This document shows, piece by piece, positions 1 through 6,409 of a stretch of 7,858 bases of DNA. Position 1 is the stretch's first letter, and every line of letters begins with the position of its first letter. The notes beneath the pieces were generated by a model, which worked only from the letters and a program-made list of their open reading frames with translations, did no database searches and was not told the origin of the DNA. The stretch spans positions 38,953 through 46,810 of the forward strand of contig NZIT01000065.1 of the NCBI GenBank assembly GCA_002691725.1, given 5' to 3'. This DNA is from SAR116 cluster bacterium. GTDB lineage: Bacteria > Pseudomonadota > Alphaproteobacteria > Puniceispirillales > UBA1172. Made by a program: the position numbers and the translations under genes.

Positions 1-614
1 CCGCCATAACGGGTTAGTTTTAAGACAGGCGCATAGGCACCTGGCTCACGCAATTCACCAGCCGCTTTGCCATCAGTTGCCATAACAATCTCAGCGCCTT
101 TATCAACCTCACCCCCATTAAGAATACCGGCCATTTCAAGCGCCTTAGTATTTGCCCAAATGGTATGATGATCAGCCGCGAACATGGCAAAGGGACGATC
201 GGGAAGCACCTTATCCAAATCCTGCCGCGTTGTCTGTTTACCCGAAGCAATGATGTTATAATCTGCCTGAATAGCAAAGACGATAGTGTCATCGGGGCAG
301 GTCTGTTGCCATGCGCGGACTTTATCGGTGAGGCTATCAATGCCTCTAACCCCATAAAGGTCTAAATAATCAAGCTCGGCAGAGCCGCCAAATAAATGTA
401 CATGACTATCAATAAATCCTGGCAAGATGGTGTTTTGTGTTGCGTCAATGACGCGTGTTGAGCTATCGGCTAAGGCACGAATATCAGCTGTCTCACCAAC
501 CGATAAGATGATGCCATCTTTGATCGCGAGCGCGTTAGCATGCGGATGCGCTTCATCAAAGGTGATCGCCTGACCATTAACTATAATCATATCCGGGGTC
601 ATTTTTGGGGTCAT
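1..614 (-). CDS. YtcJ-like metal-dependent amidohydrolase, N-terminal part (cut by window edge)
   Basis: Only the first 204 codons are present; the reading frame is open to the left edge. The translation begins MTPKMTPDMIIVNGQAITFD and shows the amidohydrolase-3 (YtcJ-like) layout: an N-terminal strand-rich segment (residues about 9-62), then LPGFIDSHVHL with the HxH metal-binding pair at His71 and His73, then the family-typical DHHTIWANTKALE (about 148-160) and a GELRE segment near 187. Relatives are roughly 500-600 residues and hydrolyse C-N bonds of amides or cyclic amides in the cytoplasm, but most have no known substrate. The start at 614 is chosen because AAGGAG (622-627, minus strand) sits 7 nt upstream. 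The second Met (602) has no such site. It follows the carbamoylase gene by 21 bp, so it is probably cotranscribed with the hydantoinase genes and may act on a related ureide or amide. Family assignment is firm; substrate is unknown. Confidence 0.85.
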   Translation of the reverse strand, partial: MTPKMTPDMIIVNGQAITFDEAHPHANALAIKDGIILSVGETADIRALADSSTRVIDATQNTILPGFIDSHVHLFGGSAELDYLDLYGVRGIDSLTDKVRAWQQTCPDDTIVFAIQADYNIIASGKQTTRQDLDKVLPDRPFAMFAADHHTIWANTKALEMAGILNGGEVDKGAEIVMATDGKAAGELREPGAYAPVLKLTRYG

Positions 615-635
615 GTAAACACTCCTTATTGTATT

Positions 636-1580
636 CTATGTATCATCAGGTTCTGGTAATGCCATTCGTCTTTTGGAAATAAGCTGATAATTTTCAGGGG
701 TTCTATGGCGGCCAAAATCAAAAAAGGTCTGGCGATATTGTTTCGCCATATCCAGATCAATTTCGGCATTAATAACTTCGTCTTCGAGCGTTTCACTTTG
801 TGCCACGATCTGACCAGATGGCGCTGTTATAGCGCTGTTGCCAATAAGCGATGATCCCTCTTCAAGGCCACATTTCGCTGTCGCTATTGACCATACTGAG
901 TTCAGATAAGAGCCGCTTTGCATCGACAGCAGATGATGAAAATCCGCCAGCGCATCCACCTCTCTAAAGCCGCTATGATCATCAGGAGTGTTATAACCCA
1001 AACACACAAGCTCCGCTGCTTGCAGAGCTAAAACCCGCCAGCCTTCTGGCCAGCGGCGGTCATTACAGATGAGCATACCTATCCGTGTGTCCAGCATTGG
1101 CGTCACTGGAAAGCCCAGATTTCCTTTTTCAAAATATCGTTTTTCTAAATGCTGATGACGACGGCCGGGTTGAGGCTCATCATGTCCTGGCAGATGTATT
1201 TTGCGGTATTTGCCGCAAATCTCTCCAGCGTGATCAACCAGAATAGCGGTGTTGAAATAGCGTGTCTCGCCATTCTCGACAATCTTTTCTGCATAGCCTA
1301 GATTAAATCCGATGTTGAGAGCCTTGGCCATTTCAAATAGTGGCATAGTATCGGCATTAGGCATGCTTGTTTCAAACCAGGTATCTAGCTCGGCCTGATC
1401 TTCAATGATCCAACGCGGGAAAAAGCTGGTTAAAGCCAGCTCTGGAAAAACAATGAAACGCGATCCTTTTGCTGCCGCTTCTTTCATCATCTCAAGCATC
1501 CGGTTAACACAATCCTGGCGTGTGTCTTGCCTTGATATGGGCCCCATCTGCGCGGATGATACTACATATTTTCGTATCAT
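636..1580 (-). CDS. N-carbamoyl-D-amino acid hydrolase (nitrilase superfamily)
   Basis: The 314-residue product is expected to cleave N-carbamoyl-D-amino acids to the D-amino acid, CO2 and ammonia in the cytoplasm. It is a single carbon-nitrogen hydrolase domain and resembles the Agrobacterium D-carbamoylase from memory over nearly its whole length, for example FIVFPELAL, GKYRKIHLPGH, ICNDRRWPE and FHHLLSMQSGSY. The catalytic triad falls at Glu47, Lys127 and Cys172, the same numbers as in the Agrobacterium enzyme. The positions reported there as substrate-contacting or functionally important are also kept (His129, His144, Arg175, Arg176, Asn197, His215). Its C-terminus is about ten residues longer than that relative. 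The ATG at 1580 overlaps the hyuB TGA as ATGA, with an AAGG 8 nt upstream (1589-1592), which implies translational coupling. Another ureidopropionase-like activity remains possible, but the conserved pocket residues favour a D-carbamoylase. Confidence 0.9.
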   Translation of the reverse strand: MIRKYVVSSAQMGPISRQDTRQDCVNRMLEMMKEAAAKGSRFIVFPELALTSFFPRWIIEDQAELDTWFETSMPNADTMPLFEMAKALNIGFNLGYAEKIVENGETRYFNTAILVDHAGEICGKYRKIHLPGHDEPQPGRRHQHLEKRYFEKGNLGFPVTPMLDTRIGMLICNDRRWPEGWRVLALQAAELVCLGYNTPDDHSGFREVDALADFHHLLSMQSGSYLNSVWSIATAKCGLEEGSSLIGNSAITAPSGQIVAQSETLEDEVINAEIDLDMAKQYRQTFFDFGRHRTPENYQLISKRRMALPEPDDT

Positions 1581-3337
1581 GCATGTCGCCTTTTGGCTGT
1601 TGCTTCTAAATCTAATTTACCATGTGATATGATAACGCCATAATCACGTTCTGCTGTTTCCTCACTAATTAACTCATCCAGCACATCTTCATAAACATCT
1701 TCAGGGCTTCGCTCGAACGCTTCCCCATAGCCGCCAGCCGATGGTCCGATAGCCAAAAACGTATCACCAGTTTCGGTTGTATGATAAGGCACTTTCGAGG
1801 TTAGAGATTCGGATTTACCATTAGCATGAATGAGATGAAGCTCTGCCGTCTTGCCATCATTGCCGCCTTTAAAACCCCATGGAGCAAACTTATGGCCTTC
1901 GCCTTCAACTGAAAACCCGCCTGGTTCTAAAAACTGAAATGCCCGACATGCACCTAATCCGCCGCGGGTGCGACCAGCGCCGGATGTATCCTCACGCAAC
2001 TCATATCTGGTGACGCGCATAGGCAGATGGCTTTCAATATCTTCAATTGGATTATTTCGTGTATTAGCATAAAGCGTATCAACCGCGTCCATGCCATTGC
2101 GATTGTAACGGCCACCATAAGAGCCTTCAAAGATTTCCATATGTACCCAATGGGTTTCTTCTTTTAATCCTGAAAATGCGATAACCTTGAGGTTGCCAAT
2201 ACCGGCAGATACTTGTTCTGGTACGGCACCTGCCAGAGCCTTCATGACCGTATCCGCCAGCTGATTTCCTGGTGTGAATCGGGCGATGACTGGCGCTGGG
2301 AAAATTGGATTAGCCAAACAGCCGCGCGGGACTTTCAGCGTAATCGGCCGCGTCAAACCCGAGTTCTGTGGGATATATCCAAAGATGTCTGAGTCTAGTA
2401 ATACTGACCGCACGGTCAACCATATCGAAATATCAACTGTACCGATGAGAGGCATATTTATCGGCCGATCAGGTACTTGCGGGGCAGTGCCTTCAAGGTC
2501 AACTTCCATCTCATCCCCTGAAATAGTGATCGTTACCACTAGCGGTAAGTCACGACGGTCAGGGTCTTCAAGGAAGCCGTCAATAAAGGTTTTTGCAGAA
2601 TAGACGCCATCGGGCACATCTCTGATCGCATTACGCATGAGCCGCTCAGAATAATCCATTAAGGCTTCGCTGGCATCATCTACCGCTTGCAACCCGAACC
2701 GATCAACCAAATCAATAAACCGCTCGGCGCCAATCTGACAGGCGGCAACCTGGGCTTCCATATCGCCAACAACCATGCCGGGGGCGCGAACATTATCTTT
2801 GAGAATCTGCCATACCGCTTCGTTACGCTCGCCGCCATCATAGACCTTAATAGCCTTGAACTGTAATCCTTCGGCGTAAACATCAATAGCATCAACAATC
2901 CCGCAGCTACCAGGGCTAAGGGCACCAACATCCAGATGATGTGCAGTTGTTCCTGAGAATCCAATCAATATATCACCATAAAATACCGGCACAATGAGCG
3001 CAATATCAGGCCCATGGCTGGCGCCGCCATACGGATCATTATGCATGATGACATCACCATGTTTAAATGCTGTGCCGCGTCTCTCAAAAACCTCAATGAC
3101 ATTTTTTACATAGCCGGGAATTGGCCCTGATTGGAGAGGCGTTGATTGCACGGATTCGGCAAGCTGATTACCCTTTGCATCAGTCAGCGCCGTGCCAAAA
3201 TCTTCAGACTCACGTATGATAGAAGAATAAGACATGCGCATTAGCTTATAGCCCATCTCAATAGCAATATTTTGCAACGCGCCTTGAATGACACTAGCGG
3301 TAACTGGATCAATGGATTGCTGTATTTTTTGCTCCAT
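1577..3337 (-). CDS. hyuB: Hydantoinase B / N-methylhydantoinase beta-type subunit (HyuB)
   Basis: This 586-residue protein is the B subunit of an ATP-dependent hydantoinase/oxoprolinase and is expected to work with HyuA to hydrolyse a hydantoin-type ring to an N-carbamoyl amino acid in the cytoplasm. Visible family segments are MSYSSIIRESEDFGTAL (about 35-51), HNDPYGGASHGPD (99-111), AHHLDVGA (132-139), FTPGNQLADTVMKAL (354-368), a Gly/Arg-rich DTSGAGRTRGGLG (450-462) and the typical C-terminal stretch with DTFLAIGPSAGGYG (525-538). Length is normal for the family (about 500-600). The start is ATG at 3337. A TTG six bases upstream (3343) is also in frame but lies only 1 nt from GAGGAG, whereas 3337 is 7 nt away. 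It lies 21 bp after hyuA and overlaps the carbamoylase gene by 4 bp. The family also includes 5-oxoprolinase and acetone carboxylase subunits; the two carbamoyl hydrolases nearby favour a hydantoin substrate. Confidence 0.92.
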   Translation of the reverse strand: MEQKIQQSIDPVTASVIQGALQNIAIEMGYKLMRMSYSSIIRESEDFGTALTDAKGNQLAESVQSTPLQSGPIPGYVKNVIEVFERRGTAFKHGDVIMHNDPYGGASHGPDIALIVPVFYGDILIGFSGTTAHHLDVGALSPGSCGIVDAIDVYAEGLQFKAIKVYDGGERNEAVWQILKDNVRAPGMVVGDMEAQVAACQIGAERFIDLVDRFGLQAVDDASEALMDYSERLMRNAIRDVPDGVYSAKTFIDGFLEDPDRRDLPLVVTITISGDEMEVDLEGTAPQVPDRPINMPLIGTVDISIWLTVRSVLLDSDIFGYIPQNSGLTRPITLKVPRGCLANPIFPAPVIARFTPGNQLADTVMKALAGAVPEQVSAGIGNLKVIAFSGLKEETHWVHMEIFEGSYGGRYNRNGMDAVDTLYANTRNNPIEDIESHLPMRVTRYELREDTSGAGRTRGGLGACRAFQFLEPGGFSVEGEGHKFAPWGFKGGNDGKTAELHLIHANGKSESLTSKVPYHTTETGDTFLAIGPSAGGYGEAFERSPEDVYEDVLDELISEETAERDYGVIISHGKLDLEATAKRRHA

Positions 3338-3344
3338 GGTCAAT

Positions 3345-3350
3345 CTCCTC
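3345..3350 (-). promoter_or_regulatory. Ribosome binding site that sets the hyuB start
   Basis: GAGGAG on the minus strand. It is 7 nt from the ATG at 3337 but only 1 nt from the in-frame TTG at 3343, so the ATG is the likely start. Confidence 0.8.
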
Positions 3351-3358
3351 GTCTGTCC

Positions 3359-5431
3359 TCAGCTATTAATAGAAATGAGCATATTGCCCCGTTGATCAAT
3401 GTGGAAGCTGTCACCAGGTCGAACAACGGTTGTCGTATCTTGTTGAAGAATGATCGCCGGTCCTTCAACCTTTTCATCAAGCGGCAACTTACCACGCTGA
3501 TAAATAGCTGTATCAAATGTCTTAAGCTCGGCGCCATGACGGAACACACATTGTGCAACTTTCACGCGCGCATCATCAATAGAACCAGATGCGGGTGTAT
3601 CCTGCTTTTCCAGCTTTGTTGACGTTCCTATGCCAGAAACACGGACATTAACAATCTCTTTTGGGCTATCAGGGAAAGACCGCCCATATTCGGTCTGATG
3701 CTGTTTTTCGAATTGATCAAATAGCTGTTTCTCGGCATTATTATCAAAGTATTTACCATCAATCTTAACGCGCAATTCATAGCCTTGCCCGACATATCGA
3801 ATATCTGCATAACGTAAAAACTCAACATCATTATCGGGGATATTATCTGCCCGAAACTGTCTGGCTAGCTGGCCTTCCATATCACTGAACATAGCTTCCA
3901 CGCGGTCATGACTGACTTGCCCTGATACTTGGAATGCGGTTCGAATAGCATCATATTTGATATCTGTGGTCAACAGTCCAATTGCTGATGTAATACCCGG
4001 ATGTGGGGGGACAATGACCTCAGGGATAGCGAGCATGGCGGCTACTTCTGATGCTTGCAAAGGGCCACCACCACCAAATGCCATCAAAGAAAACTCTCTT
4101 GGATCAAGCCCGCGTTGAACCGTTCTTGATCTAATCGCATTCGCCATGGCGGAATTAACAATCGTAATAATACCCTCAGCGCATGATAGGCGATCCATGG
4201 AAAGCTCATTAGCAAGATTATCAATAACTTGATTAGCTTTCGCTTGATCAAGCATCATCTCGCCACCCAGAAAATTGTCAGGGTCCAGCCGGCCCAGCGC
4301 CAGATTAGCATCGGTTACGGTCGGCTGATCACCGCCAAATCCATAGCAAGAAGGCCCCGGTCTGGCACCGGCTGACCGAGGGCCAACCTTAAATGCGCCG
4401 CCCTTATCCTGATAAGCGATAGAGCCGCCGCCAGCGCCAATCGTATGAATATCAATCATTGGAACCATCAGTGGAAAGCCAGCAATCCAAGTATCACGCG
4501 GCGATGCTTCGGCAAATTGCCCATGCTGAATTATGCCGATATCCGCAGAAGTGCCGCCAACATCAAAAGTGATGAGCGAATGGCGTTCGGATTGCCCACC
4601 TGACCATGCGCCGCCCATAACGCCAGCCGCAGGTCCGCTAAGAATGGTTAAAACTGGTTTTTCTGCGACCATGGCTGACGTCGCAAGCCCGCCATTTGAC
4701 CCCATGATATGGAGATCAGCGGAATAACCTTGATCAGCAATATTTTCCTCAAGCATAGTGACATAGTTGCGGACTTTGGGTCCGATATAGGCATTGATCG
4801 CTGTTGTTGTGAAACGTTCAAACTCTCTAAATTGTGGTGATACATCTGATGAGCATGTGACAAATGCCTCTGGATACACCTCTAACACAATATCGCGGGC
4901 GCGATGTTCATGCGATGGATCAAGAAAGGCAAACAAGAAACAGATCGCAATCGCGTCAATGTCATTGGCTTTAAATATCTCAGCAGCTTGCCTGACAGCG
5001 TTCTCATCTAGCGGCACTAACACCTCACCATGAGGCGGCGCGATACGGTGTGCAACGGTCTTACGCCAGCGCCTTTTGACTAATGGGCGATCTTGCCATG
5101 GAATCTCTTGCTGGATAGAAAAATGCTGTGGCCGTTGATGGCGGCCAATATGAATAATGTCACGATACCCTTCATTGGTGATCATCCCGCACTCCGCGCC
5201 ATCATGCTCTAGCATCGTATTGGTAGCGGTTGTCGTACCGTGGTAAATGTGATCAATGGATTTTCTATCAACGGAGAAGCGGCGGCATAGCTCATTGATA
5301 CCGTTCATAACGCCTTCGGATGGATTATGCGGCGTTGTTGGCGTTTTATGGGTAAATGTTGCGCCTGTATTCGAATCAAATAACACAAGGTCAGTAAACG
5401 TACCGCCAACATCTACACCAATAAGTTTCAC
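3359..5431 (-). CDS. hyuA: Hydantoinase A / N-methylhydantoinase alpha-type subunit, ATP-binding (HyuA)
   Basis: This 690-residue protein is the ATP-using subunit of an N-methylhydantoinase/5-oxoprolinase family enzyme; with HyuB it would open a hydantoin-type ring to an N-carbamoyl product with ATP hydrolysis. Its N-terminal domain has the ASKHA-like phosphate-binding motif GVDVGGTFTD (5-14) and HGTTTATNTMLEHDGAE (64-80). The second domain carries GSNGGLAT (244-251), SGPAAGVMGG (265-274), FDVGGTSADIG (289-299), IGAGGGSIAY (331-340), an Arg/Gly/Pro-rich PRSAGARPGPSCYG (351-364) and AFGGGGPLQA (451-460). Length matches the family (about 690). The start is GTG at 5431: GGGAG lies 7 nt upstream and an in-frame TAA at 5444-5446 excludes a longer protein; the ATG at 5438 is out of frame. 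A 180-bp spacer separates it from the upstream amidase gene, so it may have its own promoter. 5-Oxoprolinase is the main alternative, judged less likely from context. Confidence 0.93.
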   Translation of the reverse strand: MKLIGVDVGGTFTDLVLFDSNTGATFTHKTPTTPHNPSEGVMNGINELCRRFSVDRKSIDHIYHGTTTATNTMLEHDGAECGMITNEGYRDIIHIGRHQRPQHFSIQQEIPWQDRPLVKRRWRKTVAHRIAPPHGEVLVPLDENAVRQAAEIFKANDIDAIAICFLFAFLDPSHEHRARDIVLEVYPEAFVTCSSDVSPQFREFERFTTTAINAYIGPKVRNYVTMLEENIADQGYSADLHIMGSNGGLATSAMVAEKPVLTILSGPAAGVMGGAWSGGQSERHSLITFDVGGTSADIGIIQHGQFAEASPRDTWIAGFPLMVPMIDIHTIGAGGGSIAYQDKGGAFKVGPRSAGARPGPSCYGFGGDQPTVTDANLALGRLDPDNFLGGEMMLDQAKANQVIDNLANELSMDRLSCAEGIITIVNSAMANAIRSRTVQRGLDPREFSLMAFGGGGPLQASEVAAMLAIPEVIVPPHPGITSAIGLLTTDIKYDAIRTAFQVSGQVSHDRVEAMFSDMEGQLARQFRADNIPDNDVEFLRYADIRYVGQGYELRVKIDGKYFDNNAEKQLFDQFEKQHQTEYGRSFPDSPKEIVNVRVSGIGTSTKLEKQDTPASGSIDDARVKVAQCVFRHGAELKTFDTAIYQRGKLPLDEKVEGPAIILQQDTTTVVRPGDSFHIDQRGNMLISINS

Positions 5432-5438
5432 CGAACAT

Positions 5439-5443
5439 CTCCC
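5439..5443 (-). promoter_or_regulatory. Ribosome binding site for the GTG start of hyuA
   Basis: GGGAG on the minus strand, 7 nt before GTG 5431. The closer ATG at 5438 opens a different frame, so this site supports the unusual GTG start. Confidence 0.7.
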
Positions 5444-5466
5444 TTAATATATATTTAAGTTAGTAG

Positions 5467-5486
5467 TAATTAATGACTAATTAATG
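5467..5486. repeat. Tandem 9-bp direct repeat TAATTAATG, 11-bp period
   Basis: TAATTAATG occurs at 5467-5475 and again at 5478-5486, exactly 11 bp apart, about one helical turn. Two regulator subunits could therefore bind on the same DNA face. It lies at or just downstream of the predicted hyuA transcription start. The repeat is seen directly; the operator role is inferred. Confidence 0.5.
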
Positions 5487-5501
5487 TTAACCATAGTTAA
5501 C
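5486..5501. repeat. Paired GTTAAC hexamers, possible operator
   Basis: GTTAAC, itself palindromic, appears at 5486-5491 and 5496-5501 with CATA between them, making a 16-bp symmetric site. It covers the putative -10 of hyuA, a position suited to a repressor. Confidence 0.45.
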
Positions 5502-5518
5502 TCACTTAAGGATAACAA
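5490..5518 (-). promoter_or_regulatory. Candidate sigma-70-type promoter of hyuA
   Basis: On the minus strand, TTGTTA (5513-5518) and TATGGT (5490-5495) are 17 bp apart and each matches four of six consensus bases. Transcription would begin near 5483, giving a leader of roughly 50 nt. The -10 overlaps the GTTAAC pair. AT-rich DNA produces such matches by chance, so this is tentative. Confidence 0.3.
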
Positions 5519-5568
5519 ATATAAAAAAATATAATGGTGAAACAGGAAGATAAAATGAAGCAGCTGTC

Positions 5569-5584
5569 CACCAATTATTAGGTG
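5569..5584. repeat. 16-bp imperfect palindrome upstream of hyuA
   Basis: CACCAATTATTAGGTG has CACC and GGTG arms; six of eight positions pair. It lies about 50 bp upstream of the candidate hyuA -35, where activators often bind. The regulatory role is only a possibility. Confidence 0.3.
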
Positions 5585-5610
5585 TCAGTGGAGAGAGCTA
5601 TTTATGCGTG

Positions 5611-5632
5611 GTTAAGTATTTTTTAGCTTAAC
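5611..5632 (-). repeat. 6-bp inverted repeat over the end of the carbamoylsarcosine amidase gene
   Basis: GTTAAG (5611-5616) and CTTAAC (5627-5632) flank an A/T-rich 10-nt loop and overlap the amidase stop codon. The stem is AT-rich and no T-run follows it on the minus strand, so it is a poor candidate for an intrinsic terminator. It repeats the TTAA-centred hexamer theme seen in the spacer. Confidence 0.3.
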
Positions 5633-6331
5633 TGTTTCGAGATATTCCACACATTCATCAACGCTGTGAACATCTGCAAATTTAGCGTCAAGATCAAACA
5701 GATTCCAGGCCACAGCACCTGGAATACGGTCACCAATACATTCTTTGACGGCGATAGTGCGAAAGCCGTCAGCAAGACCATCACATACTGTTTCGCGGAC
5801 GCAGGCGGTGGCGGTCACGCCGGTAACAAGGATTGTGTCAACATTAGCAGCCCGCAATATGCCGGCTAATTCGGTTCCATGAAAACCGCTGGCGCGTTTT
5901 TTCAGCAATGTATATTCGCCATCAACAGGGGCGATGCGGCTATCGATAGCCCATAATTCTTTGTCTTTGATATTGACAACATCAATAGGAATTTTGCAAT
6001 GCCATAGCCCCATATCGGTAAACTCAGCCTCACGATCGGTGACTTCATAGGCGGTTGTGATATGAATAACCGGGTGACCATGCGCCCGACATGCCGCCAG
6101 CAGACGCTGCATACCGGGGATAATTTCGCCATCCATTTTATTCTGATCACAGGTGAACGGATTGCCCGGACGCGTCCAGGCATTAGCCAGATCAACAGAG
6201 ACTAGAGCCGGTTTTTTGCCAAATCCGATACGCCGCTGAAAGCCGCGCTGCTGGTAAATTTCAGTCGCTTTATCAAACGCTTGATGAAGCATATCATCAA
6301 GCTCTTGCCAATCCATTTCATCTTTACTCAT
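5612..6331 (-). CDS. N-carbamoylsarcosine amidase-like cysteine hydrolase (isochorismatase superfamily)
   Basis: This 239-residue enzyme most likely converts N-carbamoylsarcosine to sarcosine, CO2 and ammonia in the cytoplasm, the step after N-methylhydantoin ring opening. It resembles the Arthrobacter N-carbamoylsarcosine amidohydrolase along its length, for example DLANAWTRPGNPF, DMGLWHCKIPID, DSRIAPVDGEY, KRASGFHGTEL, TGVTATACVRETV and GDRIPGAVAWNLFDLDAKF. The expected Asp-Lys-Cys triad is Asp47, Lys144 and Cys177. It is somewhat shorter than the Arthrobacter enzyme, mainly at the C-terminus. The start at 6331 is preferred over the upstream ATG at 6349 because GAGGA lies 8 nt before it and nothing similar precedes 6349. 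It is first in the minus-strand gene row, 180 bp before hyuA, and is divergent from the flavin oxidoreductase gene. Other isochorismatase-like hydrolases act on different amides, but similarity and context both point to an N-carbamoyl substrate. Confidence 0.88.
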   Translation of the reverse strand: MSKDEMDWQELDDMLHQAFDKATEIYQQRGFQRRIGFGKKPALVSVDLANAWTRPGNPFTCDQNKMDGEIIPGMQRLLAACRAHGHPVIHITTAYEVTDREAEFTDMGLWHCKIPIDVVNIKDKELWAIDSRIAPVDGEYTLLKKRASGFHGTELAGILRAANVDTILVTGVTATACVRETVCDGLADGFRTIAVKECIGDRIPGAVAWNLFDLDAKFADVHSVDECVEYLETVKLKNT

Positions 6332-6339
6332 AGCTAATG

Positions 6340-6344
6340 TCCTC
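6340..6344 (-). promoter_or_regulatory. Ribosome binding site that sets the carbamoylsarcosine amidase start
   Basis: GAGGA on the minus strand, 8 nt from ATG 6331. It lies downstream of the alternative ATG at 6349, which would add six residues and has no purine-rich site of its own. Confidence 0.75.
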
Positions 6345-6364
6345 AACATAAATAAGAGCCGTGA

Positions 6365-6393
6365 ATAACATCACAATATGATTTTAATCGCAA
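6365..6393 (-). promoter_or_regulatory. Candidate promoter of the carbamoylsarcosine amidase gene
   Basis: On the minus strand, TTGCGA (6388-6393) and TGTTAT (6365-6370) are 17 bp apart, each with four of six consensus bases. Transcription would start near 6358, leaving a leader of roughly 27 nt that includes the GAGGA site. Tentative. Confidence 0.35.
6371..6388. repeat. 18-bp direct repeat, copy 1 (candidate operator)
   Basis: TCACAATATGATTTTAAT matches copy 2 (6410-6427) at 15 of 18 positions. This copy almost exactly fills the spacer of the candidate amidase promoter, where a bound protein would block or remodel the promoter. Confidence 0.5.
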
Positions 6394-6409
6394 GACTTAA
6401 CCAGAATTT

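Larger units (their letters stand above)
5432..5611. promoter_or_regulatory. AT-rich intergenic region upstream of hyuA
   Basis: A 180-bp non-coding spacer, clearly more AT-rich than the flanking genes, between the amidase stop and the hyuA start. It contains seven TTAA tetramers between 5444 and 5509, a tandem 9-bp repeat, a GTTAAC pair, a 16-bp imperfect palindrome and a possible promoter, each listed separately. This spacing, against 21 bp or less between the later genes, suggests that hyuA expression is controlled here. Confidence 0.5.

Noticed and set aside
2680..2964. Long open frames inside known genes, such as 2680-2964, 4794-5033, 5902-6195 and 6763-7023
   Set aside because: They lie wholly within well-supported genes in other frames or on the other strand, and their translations match no family I recognise.
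3338..3343. Upstream TTG start for hyuB, adding two residues
   Set aside because: The TTG is only 1 nt from the GAGGAG site; the ATG at 3337 has normal spacing.
3359..5431. 5-Oxoprolinase as the name for hyuA/hyuB
   Set aside because: It cannot be excluded by sequence alone, but two flanking carbamoyl hydrolases make a hydantoin-type substrate more likely.
5530..5535. Perfect TATAAT on the plus strand
   Set aside because: No acceptable -35 lies 16-18 bp upstream and there is no plus-strand gene to serve; expected by chance in AT-rich DNA.
5534..5581. Plus-strand mini reading frame of 15 codons in the hyuA spacer
   Set aside because: It has no ribosome binding site, lies in AT-rich regulatory-looking DNA and resembles no known leader peptide.
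5611..5632. Intrinsic terminator after the carbamoylsarcosine amidase
   Set aside because: The inverted repeat is real, but the stem is short and AT-rich with no following T-run on the minus strand.
6332..6349. Upstream ATG for the carbamoylsarcosine amidase, adding six residues
   Set aside because: It has no Shine-Dalgarno-like site, while a good GAGGA lies between it and the ATG at 6331.
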